DNA from: Chrysemys picta bellii | Lineage: Eukaryota; Chordata; Testudines; Emydidae | Assembly (NCBI RefSeq): GCF_011386835.1 | Contig: NC_088791.1 | Span: 54,393,498 to 54,457,497 of the forward strand | DNA: 64,000 nucleotides | Direction of reading: 5' to 3' | Shown: positions 1 to 11,215 of the stretch, piece by piece | Position numbering within the stretch: position 1 is the first letter of the stretch | Layout: every line of letters begins with the position of its first letter | Notes under the pieces: model-generated | Database searches by the model: none | What the model was told of the DNA's origin: nothing | What the model saw: only the letters and a program-made list of their open reading frames with translations | Program-made: the position numbers and the translations under genes

Positions 1-685
1 ATAATATTGACATGATAAACAGAAGTGTGTTTGACAAACTAGATGTGTAAGTGAATAAAAGATACTAGGAACAATATTCCTTTACATCTTGGTTATAGAT
101 ATAGCCATTAGAGCTTTTAATTTTTGTTTTGTTATTATTGTAAATATGGGTACTTGATGTATTTTAATGTATAATGTTGCCTGTCTGCTGATGCAAGGAG
201 CAATCATGTTACGTAATCCTATATTATCACCAAACTACATTGTCGCTTAGCAACAAGAGAGCTTATTAAGCACAGTGTGGTACCAATTCATTCTTCAATC
301 CCTTATCCCATCAACAAATGATCCTATAATCACAAAATGATGGCTGAACTCTTGATATATTACAATAAGTCAAAAATGGAATTTGAAAACTATCAAAAAT
401 ATTTTCCCCCTCTCCCATCTCCCAATAAACTGATCTGAGCTGTGTTCCAGCTTTAGGCAGTAAAACACACATGAATAATACTGCTTTTGTATCCCAGTAC
501 ACAAGTCTAAGGCAGGAGGGAAGTAGTGTTCTTTTTGGGGTTGGTTGTTTTTTTACAAAATGCCTTTAAATCCAGATAACTTTTGATCTTACTACTCTGA
601 AGCTTGAACTTGTGCCTTGGATTTGGATTTGGAGACTGGGAATGGCTGAGCTATTACATAAATTGATTCTATTTCCCCATGTTAA
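1..685. other. No gene seen; AT-rich unique sequence
   Basis: Ordinary AT-rich sequence with stops in all frames. The open frames here are short and have no recognisable domain or codon pattern. No terminal repeats or tandem arrays were seen. Confidence 0.6.
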
Positions 686-957
686 GTATTCTCACACCTT
701 CTTGTCGATTGTCTGAAACGGGCCATCTTGATTATCACTATAAATGTTTTTTTTCCTCCTGCTGATAATAGTTCATCTTAATTAATTAGCCTCTTAGAGT
801 TGGTAGGGCAACTCCCATCTTTTTAAGTTCTCTGTATGTATATATATCTTCTTATTATATGTTCCATTCTATGCATCTGATGAAGTGGGCTGTAGCCCAC
901 AAAAGATTATGTTCAAATAAATTTGTTAGTCTCTATGGTACCACAAGTACTCCTATT
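686..957 (+). repeat. Penelope-like (PLE-type) repeat, copy 1
   Basis: This belongs to a family present at least five times in the window. The right part has the family signature: a GTGGGCTGTAGCCCAC hairpin, then a block starting TTTGTTAGTCTCTA and ending CACAAGTACTCCT. The left part (about 776-860) matches the reverse complement of the copy at 11,022-11,215, so this is one of the longer copies. At 877-883 it reads CTGATGA, followed by the hairpin and then AAAAG. That is close to a hammerhead ribozyme core (CUGAUGA, stem II, GAAA), known from Penelope-like retroelements. The Penelope assignment is inference from this motif and from the inverted-pair structure of other copies. The left limit is uncertain by tens of bases. 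Confidence 0.55.
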
Positions 958-973
958 CTTTTTTTAAAACTCA

Positions 974-1260
974 GGGCAGGTCTTCACTACAGGGGAGGGG
1001 GTTGATTTAAGATACGCAAATTCAGCTACGCGAATAGCATAGCTGAATTCGATCTATCAGAGCCGACTTACCCTGCTGTGAGGACGGCGGCAAAATCGAC
1101 CTCCGCGGCTCCCCGTCGACGGCGCTTACTCCCACCTCCGCTGGTGGAGTAAGAGCGTCGATTCGGGGATCGATTGTCACGTCCCGACGAGACGCGATAA
1201 TTCGATCCCCCAGAGATCGATTTCTACCCACCGATTCAGGCGGGTAGTGTAGACCTAGCC
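974..1260. mobile_element. Harbinger-like MITE
   Basis: The ends are imperfect inverted repeats (left GGGCAGGTCTTCACTAC, right GTAGTGTAGACCTAGCC). The interior is GC- and CpG-rich with an inner palindrome around AATTCAGCTA / TAGCTGAATT. The same design occurs at 17,307-17,559, where a 3-bp target duplication is exact. Here the flanks are TCA and TAA, so the duplication is degraded or absent. There is no coding capacity. Assignment to PIF/Harbinger is inference from the 3-bp duplication of the relatives. Confidence 0.6.
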
Positions 1261-1685
1261 TAACTGCATCCATGGATTAACCCAAATGAGTTACAGCAAT
1301 AAGAGCAACCGAGAGACAGAACTTAACTCCATAACCACATGAACTGTATATATTGTAATATATTCTGTGGTGATAGGCATTTGCAGAATGCCAAACATAG
1401 ATAAACAATGCAAGTAATTAATAACATAGATTATTAACAATCTTTATAAACCAAGCGTATAAAACATTGTATAGTGCTCCCTCAGTTAACATTTTGTCTT
1501 ACACATGTATTATAAATTGGAAGCTGATTACTGGAAATCAACATGCTTCATTAGTAATTACACTTTATTCCTGGAAGTGTGATATTTGATTTCTGTGACA
1601 CATCAGGTATGGTACAGACCAGTAGGGGACTGTGTCATTCCTGCCCGTCAAACTTGCTAAAGTAGCTCCCACCTGGGCTGCTCAC
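1261..1685. other. No gene seen; AT-rich unique sequence
   Basis: AT-rich intergenic-type sequence between two repeats. No recognisable coding or structured element was seen. Confidence 0.6.
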
Positions 1686-1810
1686 AGCATGAAGAAGTGG
1701 GCTGTAGTCCACGAAAGCTTATGCTCTAATAGATTTGTTAGTCTCTAAGGTGCCACAAGCACTCCTGTTCTTTTGCGGATACAGACTAACACGGCTGCTA
1801 CTCTGAAAAG
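1686..1810 (+). repeat. Penelope-like repeat, copy 2 (3' part)
   Basis: It has the family hairpin GTGGGCTGTAGTCCAC followed by GAAAGCTTATGCTC, the TTTGTTAGTCTCTAAGG block, and the long tail ending ACACGGCTGCTACTCTG. The 5' half seen in copy 1 is missing. It abuts the LTR that begins at 1817. Confidence 0.6.
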
Positions 1811-1816
1811 TGTATG

Positions 1817-3524
1817 TGTGTAACTGCAGCCTGCCAGTTACATCCTGGCTCTCACCAGCCTTGGTTATACTGCAGGGTGATCCCAACAGACCTGCAGTCC
1901 TGGATTTCCCCCCCAGAAATGTATGTCCTGTACTGCCCAGCCCTCTCCTGGGCAGTACAAATTTATTAAGTCTGTTATTCCTTTAAGGGAATAATATGCC
2001 AGTTTATTATTTTAAATAGAGTTGGCCAGACACTTCAACTTAAACACACTGAATTAGGTAAAACAGTAAAACAAGCTTATTAACTACAAAGAGAGAGATT
2101 TTACCTTAACTAAAAGAAGGCTGAGGGGGGATATGATTGCTCTCTTTAAATATATCAGAGGGATAAATAGCAGGGAGGGAGAGGAATTATTTCAGCTCAG
2201 TACTAATGTGGACATGAGAACAAATGGATATAAACTGGCCGTCGGGAAGTTTAGGCTTGAAATTAGACGAATTAGACGAAGGTTTCTAACCATCAGAGGG
2301 GTGAGGTTTTGGAACAGCCTTCCGAGGGAAACAGTGGGGGCGAAAGACCTCTCTGGTTTTAAGATTAAGCTTGATAAGTTTATGGAGGGGATGGTTTGAT
2401 GGGATAAAGTGATTTTAGTCAATAGGTCAATAATGTGCCATCGCTGGTAATTAGTAACAATGGTCAATGATGGGATATTAAAAGTTACTACAGAGAACTT
2501 TTTCCAGACGGTCTGGCTAGAGAATCTTGCCCGCATGCTCGGGGTTCAGCTGATCGCCATATTTGGGGTCGGGAAGGAATTTTCCTCCAGGGTAGATTGG
2601 CAGAGGCCCTGGAGGTTTTTCGCCTTTCTCTGCAGCATGGGGCAGGGGTCGCTTGCTGGAGGATTCTCAGCGATTTGAAGTCTTTAAATCATGATTTGGG
2701 GACTTCAACAGCTGAGTCAAGGGAGAGAATTATTCCAGGAGTGGGTGGGTCAGCTTTTGTGGCCCGCCTCATGCGGGAGGTCAGACTAGATGATCATAAT
2801 GGTCCCTTCTGACCTTAGAGTCTATGAGTCTATGAGATTTTAAGTAAGTAGAATTATTGAGGCAAAAAAGTCAGAAATGGTTACAAGAAAAATAAAGATA
2901 AAACGTTTACTAATGCCTAACTGAACAAACCCTGTTGGATTCAAACAAGTATGCTTCCTGCAAAGTTATTGACCAAACTCTTCAGGTCAGGACCCCACCC
3001 CAAAAGTTCAGTGGCTATTTCCTTTTGTCTTTTCAGGTGTAGAGAACGTGATGGACAGGGAGGGAGAGAGAGAGAGAGGATTGTCTTGTGGTTTTTGTCT
3101 CTCCATTTTACAGTTCCAGTCCCCCCCTTGAAAAACATTTCCAGCTGAGAACCTAGAGACAGTGTCTATGTGGAAGGATGTTCCCTGCTGGATTTTTTTC
3201 ACCTGTTTGAGCTTTCTTTATTTTTTCCTTCCTGCTTGATGACTCTGTTTATTATTTAAATGAAAATTAAGGCAAGCACACATTCCTTTGTGTTGGACAG
3301 ATCTGTTTGCCAACTTCTGCCTAGGCAAGCCTCTGGGGTTTGGAACATATGTTAATAACATAATATAGGAAAATCTTATAACTTCACAGACAGCGTTGCC
3401 ACACATTTTTTTCAGGACAATACTGACCAGGAGATTGAGTTTTCAAATAACTTACAAGGCATAGCTGTACAACGATTATTACAGTAGTGTGTAGGGTGTG
3501 AATATAGGGGTGTATTCCATTACA
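1817..3524 (-). mobile_element. ERV-like LTR (minus strand), split by a CR1 insertion
   Basis: Read on the minus strand, the LTR begins TGTAATGGAATACACCCC at 3524. It runs through a segment homologous to the plus-strand LTR at 12,530-13,361 and ends near 1817 with ...TTACACA. Candidate 5-bp duplications are GTATG (1812-1816) and GTATC (3525-3529), one mismatch. The polyadenylation-type stretch around 2070-2095 matches TAAATAAACTTG of the other LTR. A CR1 3' fragment (2100-2836) sits inside, so the LTR without it is about 970 bp. No gag or pol frame flanks it, so it is read as a solo LTR. It is decayed and non-coding. Confidence 0.55.
2100..2836 (+). pseudogene. CR1 LINE 3' fragment inside the LTR
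   Basis: An 88-codon open stretch (2133-2399) matches the last residues of ORF2 of the full CR1 at 20,649-23,603, sharing the block MIA.FKYIRG and the end FKIKLDKFMEGMV. After its stop, the 3' UTR continues to a short repeated tail, TCTATGAG twice, at about 2821-2836, typical of CR1. The start is truncated at the codons for SLTKRRLRG. One oddity is a 9-bp tandem duplication (ATTAGACGA, about 2261-2279) that adds three residues without shifting the frame. It is a dead copy with no promoter or reverse transcriptase core. Confidence 0.9.
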
Positions 3525-3787
3525 GTATCATCTGCATGTTGCATCAGAGATGAAAGACTGGTCCCACTGAAGTGAATGGCAAACTCCTGTTCCCTTCAAT
3601 GGAACCAGAAGTTACCCATGTGCAATCGTCAGTGGGAGTTACACGACTAAACCACAACTTTGCTTATTGACCTTCGAGAGTTTCCCTGAAGTTTTATGGA
3701 AGGTTGATAGCAGTCTAACATGGCCCTAAAATGATAGAAATGTTACTTAATAATAAAAAAAAGTTTGTTGGTATTACTTTAGATAAT
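3525..3787. other. No gene seen
   Basis: Short AT-rich stretch. It contains a weak match to an ancient amniote repeat motif (AAGTGAATGGCAAACTC) near 3570. Nothing else was seen. Confidence 0.5.
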
Positions 3788-4109
3788 CAGTGTTACCAAC
3801 CCCATACATTCAAAAATCATGAGTCACACACACACACCAAAAATCATGAGATTGGCTTAAAATCAAGGGGTTTAGAAAAAATAATGCATGTTAGGGTCTT
3901 TGTCTTTGCTTTCTGGTTTTTGAATCTTTAGGGTGTATTCGCATCATTTTAAAAAACTTTTCTCCCCAACTGTGAGGCATAAAAATTTACTTAAAAAAAA
4001 CAAACCAAAAAAACTCCTCAAAACTGAGCTTGTCATGTAATCCAGTGAAACCATGGAGCTGGGTGGCTTAAGACGACCCTACCAAATATCACAAGAGTTA
4101 ACAACACTG
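3788..4109. mobile_element. Old hAT-like MITE (CAGTGTT ends)
   Basis: The left end is CAGTGTTACCAACCCC and the right end, read in reverse, is CAGTGTTGTTAACTC, an imperfect inverted repeat. The interior has the family phrase AATCATGAGATTGGCTTAA, also found in the copy at 32,572-32,874. No 8-bp duplication survives. It is non-coding. Confidence 0.65.
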
Positions 4110-6060
4110 ACAAGTGAAAGGTGTGGGGAGTCTCTCAAGGAAGGACTGCATGAGTGTATAAATGTGGAGTTACCATCACCCTTTAAGGCTTTTGGGAAAT
4201 GTCTAAAATAGACGTGATCTGGGAGGGTAGACACCATTCTCCAAATAACATGCATTGAAGTTTACAAACCTAGGCTAAAATCCTGGCCCTGGTTAAGTTG
4301 GTGGGAGTTTTGCCATTGACTTCAATGGGACCTCAATTTCAAACCAAAAGTTTCAGGGCTGGGGGGAAGCATTGCTGGCCATACATCTATTGAATTCATG
4401 AAAATGTGGCAATTGCTGTCATGGGTTTTTTTCCCTTAGGGCAGTTGAGAAAATTTTACTCCCTGCTCAGGAGAAATCACACAAAATTACAGACCCTGCT
4501 ACAGTGGGAGTGGCAGAGCAGGATGGCTGCTCTGTCACCTAAGTACTTGCAGAGGCTGCTGGCACCATGCATGCTAACTTGAACAGTTCTTTGTTTGGGT
4601 CTGACAGTGTTTTCCCTGCTATATTTACAGCTAATGACTCAGAGTAACTGATGAGAGAAAAAGCATTTGTCTTCACATTCTCAGTTTGATTACTTTGTAC
4701 ACTTGACAGCACCATCGTGGGTCTCCCTTCTTTGTCTATGATTTTCACTCAGCAGCAGGGAAGAGGAAAAATGGATTTAAAAAAACGGCAGGGGAGATTT
4801 AGGGGCAGATGTGCTATCTGGAACCACTTAAACTAATTTTTTAAAAGATTGACTAGATTTCATGTTGATTGTGTCCCTTTAACATATTTCCATTATTTTG
4901 ACAATATATGGCAGTAGAGGCTTCTGCAATGCTGTGTGAAATGATTTTTTTTCCACCAAGCATGTCAACAGCAATCTACTTTAAATGTCTATGAATTATA
5001 AAATCTCAACATGGTTCTGGGGAATTAGTCTAGGATTAGAATATTTTCTATTATTAGTGAATCAGATGGTGGGAGAATAGCTTTGGTAAATTAAATATGG
5101 TGTCTACTTATCTGATAAAGAATGTTTCCAAATTATTACACAAAATGTAGCATTACTGCTGTGAGATTCTAGAAACCCCACATTCTGTTGACAAACTTTA
5201 GATGGATAGAAAGTAAAACAGGATTTGCATCTAAAGCCAGATGCCATAACGGTATGACAGTAGCCATTGAATGGTGGTCAGCACACAAGTTCATTATATT
5301 TTCAGGTTCTTCTGACTTAATCTCAGCCCTGTCTAGACATTTGAAAATTAGACAAATAAACAAAGTACAGCAGGAAAAATTTGTAAATAAACAGAAAACA
5401 TTCTCATTCTCTCCTGCCCAAAATACTAGCTACCTACTGGCTCGCTGATCTTTTTCTTTTTTTGTATGGTTTGGGAAGATAGCAATGATTACAAATCTGT
5501 ATCTGGATTTGATAGCCAGAACATTGCTGCAGCTGATGATTCCATCTCTTTTAAGAACCCCACCCTTGAAGACTTGCTACAGGCAACCGTCCTCCTGCTT
5601 GTGAAGCATAGAATGTGACTCTTTGGGTGCCACAGACCTCTTAATCTTTTACAAGGGAGTATTGTTGGCATGACCTCATTTGCTTTCCTTGTCTTAGAAT
5701 TTATAATTGAGAGGAACTGTGGGGCAGGATTTCTCAATCAGATCCAATACTCTCCTTTTGAACAGTAAATTATAGGTCAACAGTTCTTGATTATGAGGTG
5801 CATTCATTCCTCTTTCAGTGTGAATGTTGCTATGATTATATTTCATAATCAAAGATGGTAATCTCTCACAGAAAGTAAATTGGATAATGCAGACCCTGCA
5901 CTGCTTCATTAAACACTGTTCTACCATTAGAGTAGGACAACATACTGTATTACGCTAGTCTTATCTACCAACCATTTTTAGAATATTTAATAGATTTATT
6001 GCAAATGCTTTTTTTTCTTCCAAATTTTCTTATCTAATCCAATAATGGATTACCATAGGA
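4110..6060. other. No gene seen; unique AT-rich sequence
   Basis: About 1.95 kb without recognisable genes. An ancient-repeat phrase (TTGCCATTGACTTCAATGGG) occurs near 4311. The open frames here are short, lack splice context and show no known domain. Confidence 0.5.
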
Positions 6061-6785
6061 CAGTGGTCTCCAACCTTTTTATGCCGAAGATCACCTTTTG
6101 AATTTAAGGGCAACCCAGGATCTACCCCGCCCCTTCCCGAAAGCCCCACCCTGCCCACTCCAGCCCCCCTTCTCTCAGTTGCTCGCTCTCCCCCACCCTC
6201 ACTCACTTTCACCGGCCTGGAGCAGGAGGTTGGGGTTCAGGAGGGAGTGAGGCGTGCAAACTCTGGGAGGGTGTTTGAGTGCAGGAGGGGGCTCTGGGCA
6301 GAGTGGAGTGTAGGAGGGAGTACGGGGTGCTGGCTCCGGGAGGGGGCTCAGGGCTGGGGGTCGGGGTGCAGCCTCCCGCCAGGCGGAACTTATCGCGGGT
6401 GGCTCCCGGTCGGCAGCACAGCGAGACTAAGGCAGGCTCCATGCCTGCCCTAGCCCCACACCAATCCCAGAAGGGGCCAACACGCCTCTGTGGTCCTTGG
6501 GAGTGGAGAGGGGGGCACGTGGGTCTGCGTGCTGCCACTCTCTGCAGGCACTGCCCCCAAAGCTCCCAATTGCCACAGTTCCCCGTTCCCGGCCAATGAG
6601 AGCTGCAGGGGTGATGCTTGCAGGCAGGAGCAGTGCATGGAGACCCCTGACTCCTCCGGAGCAGTGGGGGCATGCTGGCCACTTCTGGGAGCCGCGTGGG
6701 GCTGCGGCAGGCAGGAGCAGATCGCGATCGACTGGGTGAGTCCCCAGGATCGACCAGTTGATCGCAATGGATCGCTGCCATGGCC
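6061..6785. mobile_element. GC-rich non-autonomous hAT element, right end decayed
   Basis: The left end CAGTGGTCTCCAACCTTT is a typical hAT terminus. The right part contains repeated GATCG units around 6721-6770, where the complementary end would be expected, but the last bases have decayed. The interior (6220-6700) is very GC-rich with repeats of the type GGAGGGGGCTCAGGGCTGGG, shared with the element at 7129-9023. Several long open frames here arise only from the GC-rich repeats and are not genes. Confidence 0.6.
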
Positions 6786-7120
6786 ATACGAAAATATAAT
6801 CATATTTAGGGCTTCGTGTCTGTCACGAGGTCGTGGAAGACTAAATCGTAGCCTTAATTATAATATTTTGTTGGAACATTTTAAGGCTTAAGTTTCATAC
6901 TCAAAATTATGGATCTTACCATAACAGTTTATTTGAAAGAAAACTGTTTTATTTAATGTGTATAAAATATTACACTGCTATGCTGACTCATTCAGTCATT
7001 ACAAACTAATGCCAAGAAAACTTTGTGCTTTATCTTTACTGTGTATTTTACACCATCATATATTTGTCAATTACTATATTTTGTGGTAGCTGACAAAAAT
7101 ATGACTTTGTACAACACTAT
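6786..7120. other. No gene seen
   Basis: AT-rich unique sequence between two GC-rich hAT elements. Confidence 0.6.
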
Positions 7121-7128
7121 ATAGTATC

Positions 7129-9023
7129 TAGGGTTACCATATTGCCACAATCAAAAAAGAGGACACTGGGGGGGGGAGAGGAGCCCCACCTTAGCCCCAC
7201 CCCCACCCTGCCCCATCCACTCCTTGCCACTTCCCACCCCCTGATTGCTCCCCTCAGAACCACCAACCCCCCCCCGCTTCTTGTCCCCTGACTGCCCCCT
7301 CCTGAGAACCCCCCACCCTAACTGCCCCCCTAGGACCCTACCTGTCCCCTGACTGCCCCGACCCTTATCCATGGGTGGCAGGTTTGTAGAAATTTTGGTG
7401 GTGCCCAGAACCTGCCCACCCCACCTGCCTAAGGCTCTGGGAGGGGTGTTGGGTGCTGGGTGCTGGGAGGAGGTCTGGGATGCAGGTCCTGGGCAGGGGA
7501 TTAGGGTGCAGGAGGGGTGCAGGGTTCAGTTTGGGTGCTGAGTCTGGGATACAGTTTGGGTGCTGAGTGCAGGCTCCGGGCTGGGGCAGGGGGTGGGTGT
7601 GCAGGAGGGGGTGAGGGGTAAAGGCTCTGTGATGGAGTTTGGGGGTGGGAGGCGGTGCAAAGGGAGAGGGTGCCGGCTTTGGGAGGGAGTTTGAGGGCAG
7701 GAGGGGGTGTGTGGGAAGGGGGAGGGGGTTTGGGAGGGAGTTTGGGGATAAGAGGGGGGCTGGGGTGAGGGCTGTGGGTCTGAGGATGAGGGGTTCATGA
7801 TGCAGGAGGCTCAGGGATGGAGCAGAGGATTAGGGTGCAGGGGGATGAGGGTTGAGTCTGAGGATGAGGGGTTCATAATGCAGGAGGGGGCTCAGGGATG
7901 GAGCAGAGGATTCGGGTGCGGGGGGATGAGGGTTGGGGCTGAGGATGAAGGGTTCATGATGCAGGAGGCTCAGGGATGGAGCAGAGGATTAGGGTGCAGG
8001 GGGATGAGGGTTGAGTCTGAGAATGAGGGGTTCATAATGCAGGAGGGGGCTCAGGGCTGGGGCAGAGGATTAGAGGGCGGGTGGCTGAGGGCTGGGGATG
8101 AGGGGTTTGGGGCGTTGGAGAGGCTCAGGGCTAGGGTGGAAGGCAGGGTAAGGGCAACTTGCCTTGCCATTAGTGGTTGGGGGGCACTAGGACCCTGTGG
8201 CAGCAGAACGCAGTTGCTGCCGGGAGCAGGGTAGGAATGTGCTACTCTGGCAGCACAACCAGACAGGGGAGAGGGGCGTGCTGCTTTCTTTTGGGCAGGG
8301 ACAGGGGGGGCCCTGTGGGGGGGGGGGCACGCGTGGAGGGGGGATGGCAGCTGGAGGCCGGGGCCTGCTCCAGGCAGGGCTGGGGGAGAGACCCAGCTCC
8401 AAATATTGCTGGAGCAGGGCCCCCGGCCCTGGATATTGCTGGAGCACCACAAAAGAATATAACCCGCCGCCCCCCCACCCCCTATTCACACCCCCACCCT
8501 CAGACAGGCCCCTGGGACTCCCACGCCCCATCCAACCACTCCCCGCCCCCCTGACAGGACCCCCCAGAACACCCGACCCATCCAACCCTCCCCTCTGCTC
8601 CCTGTCCTGACTGCTCCGATCCCTCTCCACAACCCTGCCTCCTGACAGGCCCCCCAGAACTCCCGACCCATCCAACCTTCCCCCTGCTCTCTGACTGCCC
8701 CCCCGGGACTCCCCTTACTGTGCCCATGCTGGTCAGATGCTGGCTCCATGTGTAGGCAAAACACGCTGCCGGTGGGGCTGTTTGTGTTGTTACACCGGGC
8801 TGCAGGCAGCAGGGGGAGAGCAGGGGAGGGGCTCTGAGCCGCTCCCATTGGCCTCCAGCAGCCAATCAGGCCCAGCCGCCCAATCAGCTGCGCCACACTC
8901 TGCATGGAGGGGAGGGGGGAAAATCCCGGACCTTTTAACCTTGTTAGCAGTTCCTCCCGGACGGCTATTTAAAAACGCAAAAGCCGGACATGTCCAGGGA
9001 AATACGGACAGATGGTAACCCTA
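7129..9023. mobile_element. 1.9-kb non-autonomous hAT element with exact 8-bp target duplication
   Basis: The ends are inverted: left TAGGGTTACCATATTG and right ...CAGATGGTAACCCTA. They are flanked by the identical 8-mer ATAGTATC at 7121-7128 and 9024-9031, the hAT-type target duplication. The interior is GC-rich, with a minisatellite (7794-8111) and mirrored C-rich and G-rich tracts. It encodes no transposase; the open frames of 80-160 codons are products of GC-rich repeats. The perfect duplication suggests a fairly young insertion. Confidence 0.85.
7794..8111. repeat. Minisatellite with alternating 78/81-bp units
   Basis: Four units begin with TTCATGATGCAGG or TTCATAATGCAGG at 7794, 7872, 7953 and 8031. 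Units 1 and 3 share one form (GGAGGCTCAGGGATGG) and units 2 and 4 another (GGAGGGGGCTCAGGG), so the array is two copies of an approximately 159-bp two-part unit. A frame through it would give a repetitive peptide but has no other sign of being coding. Confidence 0.85.
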
Positions 9024-9031
9024 ATAGTATC

Positions 9032-11021
9032 AGCAAAAGAAACTTGATCCAGACTATCTCCTTAGAGTTGAATCCTGCTTTTTCTTTGCTGGGTCTCAGT
9101 CTTGTTTCTCTTAAATTGATGAGAATCTTACCATTGACTTCAATAGAGATAGATTAGGTCAATGATATACTAAAGCAGAACAGAGGGAAGAGGAGGTAGT
9201 GGTTTGCACTACACAGTTAGGCTGATGTAAGCTGCCTTGTTTCAACTAGTTGTGCAGGTGTCTACGCTTAAACGTATCCCCCACCAGTGAAAGCTCTACC
9301 TTATGCTGTCCTGAGTGGCATTGAGCCATGGTCAATGTATGGAGGTAGATGCAGCTGTTACCCTGAAAAACCTGTTTTGGGGAGCCCCTAGAATAACCTG
9401 CCTATTGCCCCCTTAATCTGTCCTTTCTTGCGTATCTGACTCCAGGGTAGCTAAGGAAATACTTAAAGGACACGGATACAGCCTTCCGATAAATGATTGA
9501 CATGGGCAGTATTCTTTCCAAAAACTAGATACCTTTTATTGCTGCAACTAATAATCCCTAATACAATAATCTACAACTACAAATAAAACACAAATCCCTT
9601 ATTGCAAGTTAAAGAGCATTTTAAACTGCAATAATGTACATTCAAATGATTTTAAATGGTTGTGCTCTGTAACAGATGGCCAATCTGTTACAGATCGCTG
9701 ACAAGAGTTCTTAAATGTACCTTAAATTTTACATCGGTAAATTACAATAAACACACACACACACACATTGATCCACACACACATACTAATACTACATTAT
9801 ATTATACTGTGATTAAAACTGGCAGGCTTACTCTATCCAGTTGGCTTTCTGTTGCTGCTTCTGCTGCTGTTACAACTGCTGCTGTTGCTTCTTCTTTTGG
9901 TCAGCTCTTTCTTTCTTGATCAGCTCCACTCTTCTTTCTCAGCAGCTCCCTGCCAGATCATCCACTTTCCGCCTTTCTCCTCTCAACGGTCCTACTCGTT
10001 TGCCTTTTATGCTGTCCTGCCAGAACTTTTCTAGACCTTTTTAACTGCACATTCCATTCGTGATTTTTTTACTACACATTAATTCATTCATGCTTACTGC
10101 CAGTTGTTTTCCTCCGAGTTATAAGCTACTGACTTACCATGTGATCTGCAGCTTCCAATGGTAGAATGACTTTTGCTTATTCAAAATGGAAGCTAGTGAC
10201 ACAAAATGGAATCTGAGGAATTTCTCTGGTATCACAGCATGAATGTAGTCATTGTATTATCTATGTTGATCCTAACAGTTCTCCAGCAACTGTTCCACAA
10301 TGCCTGACACTGATGACTTTTGTCACAATTGTGAACTCCACTGTCCCTGGACACTGGAAGCCATCCCCATTTAAGGCCCGTAAGTTTTTGAAATGCCTTT
10401 TCCTGATTATTTAGCTTGGCAAGCACACCTAGCAGCTCTCCATTGTTGTGTGCAATTGAACTGTGCCAGCTGCATGCTCCAGACATACTCGGGCATGGAG
10501 TAGATAAAGAGGTGGCCTGGGCCTGTGGGGAAAAGAGGCTGTGCAAGCTGACCGCTAGTTGGGAGGGAAGGGATGAGCATAAGAGACCAGTTACTTCATC
10601 CGTACCCCTGCAATCGCCACCCCCTCTGCTGCCTCCTTGGAAGCAGAGTGTAAAGTAGGGGGGGAAAGCTGAGGATCCCCAAAAACCTCATACTGTCTCT
10701 GCGCATGTTAAATGTCTGTGTATTCCAGAATGTCTTGTTACTCCTGATACTATAGTAGTATCTCAGCATTGAACAGGTATTGTTCACAGTGAACATGATC
10801 GAGGACTCTCCACAGGCTGTTGCAGGCTGTCGGAGCCTCTTCTATGCGCGTTCTATTTTTTAACCCCCTCACTCTCAATTAGCATTTCTTGTCATCTGTT
10901 ATGGCAGGACAGCTTTGACAAGAAAGTGGGTCTTGCAGTATGTTCTGAAGATGGCCTGGTTTGGGCTTAGTCTTCTCTAGTAGCTTATCCCAAAATCACA
11001 TGCTCTTTACCAAGAATAAGA
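9032..11021. other. No gene seen; unique sequence with simple repeats
   Basis: A short AC microsatellite (9751-9766) is followed by a CTG/CTT-rich stretch (9845-9905). A 104-codon frame on the minus strand (10,232-10,546) has a plausible amino-acid mix but no domain I recognise and no neighbouring exon. Confidence 0.45.
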
Positions 11022-11215
11022 ACAGGAGTACTTGTGGCACCTTAGAGACTAACAAATTTATTAGAGCATAAGCTTTCGTGGACTACAGCCCACTTCTTCG
11101 GATGCATATAGAATGGAACATATATTGAGGAGATATATATACACACATACAGAGAGCATAAACAGGTGGGAGTTGTCTTACCAACTCTGAGAGGCCAATT
11201 AATTAAGAGAAAAAT
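11022..11215 (-). repeat. Penelope-like repeat, copy 3
   Basis: On the minus strand it contains, in order, the left region seen in copy 1, a TATATA-rich spacer, CATCCGAAGAAGTGGG, the hairpin, and the TTTGTTAGTCTCTAAGG ... AGTACTCCTGTTC end. It is a simple single-orientation copy. Confidence 0.6.

Noticed and set aside
6209..6891. Several open frames of 60-190 codons on both strands
   Set aside because: They lie in a GC-rich hAT interior, overlap each other in many frames, and are rich in P, G, R, S from composition alone.
7794..8111. CRISPR-like array
   Set aside because: The units are contiguous tandem repeats without unique spacers, in a vertebrate transposon.
7797..8234. 145-codon repetitive open frame
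   Set aside because: It is the translation of a minisatellite inside a DNA element, with no start context or conserved domain.
8051..9018. Overlapping frames of 80-160 codons
   Set aside because: These are GC-rich composition artefacts within the same hAT element.
10232..10546. 104-codon minus-strand frame that looks protein-like
   Set aside because: There is no recognised domain, no flanking exon or splice pattern, and no transposon termini. A protein search would decide.
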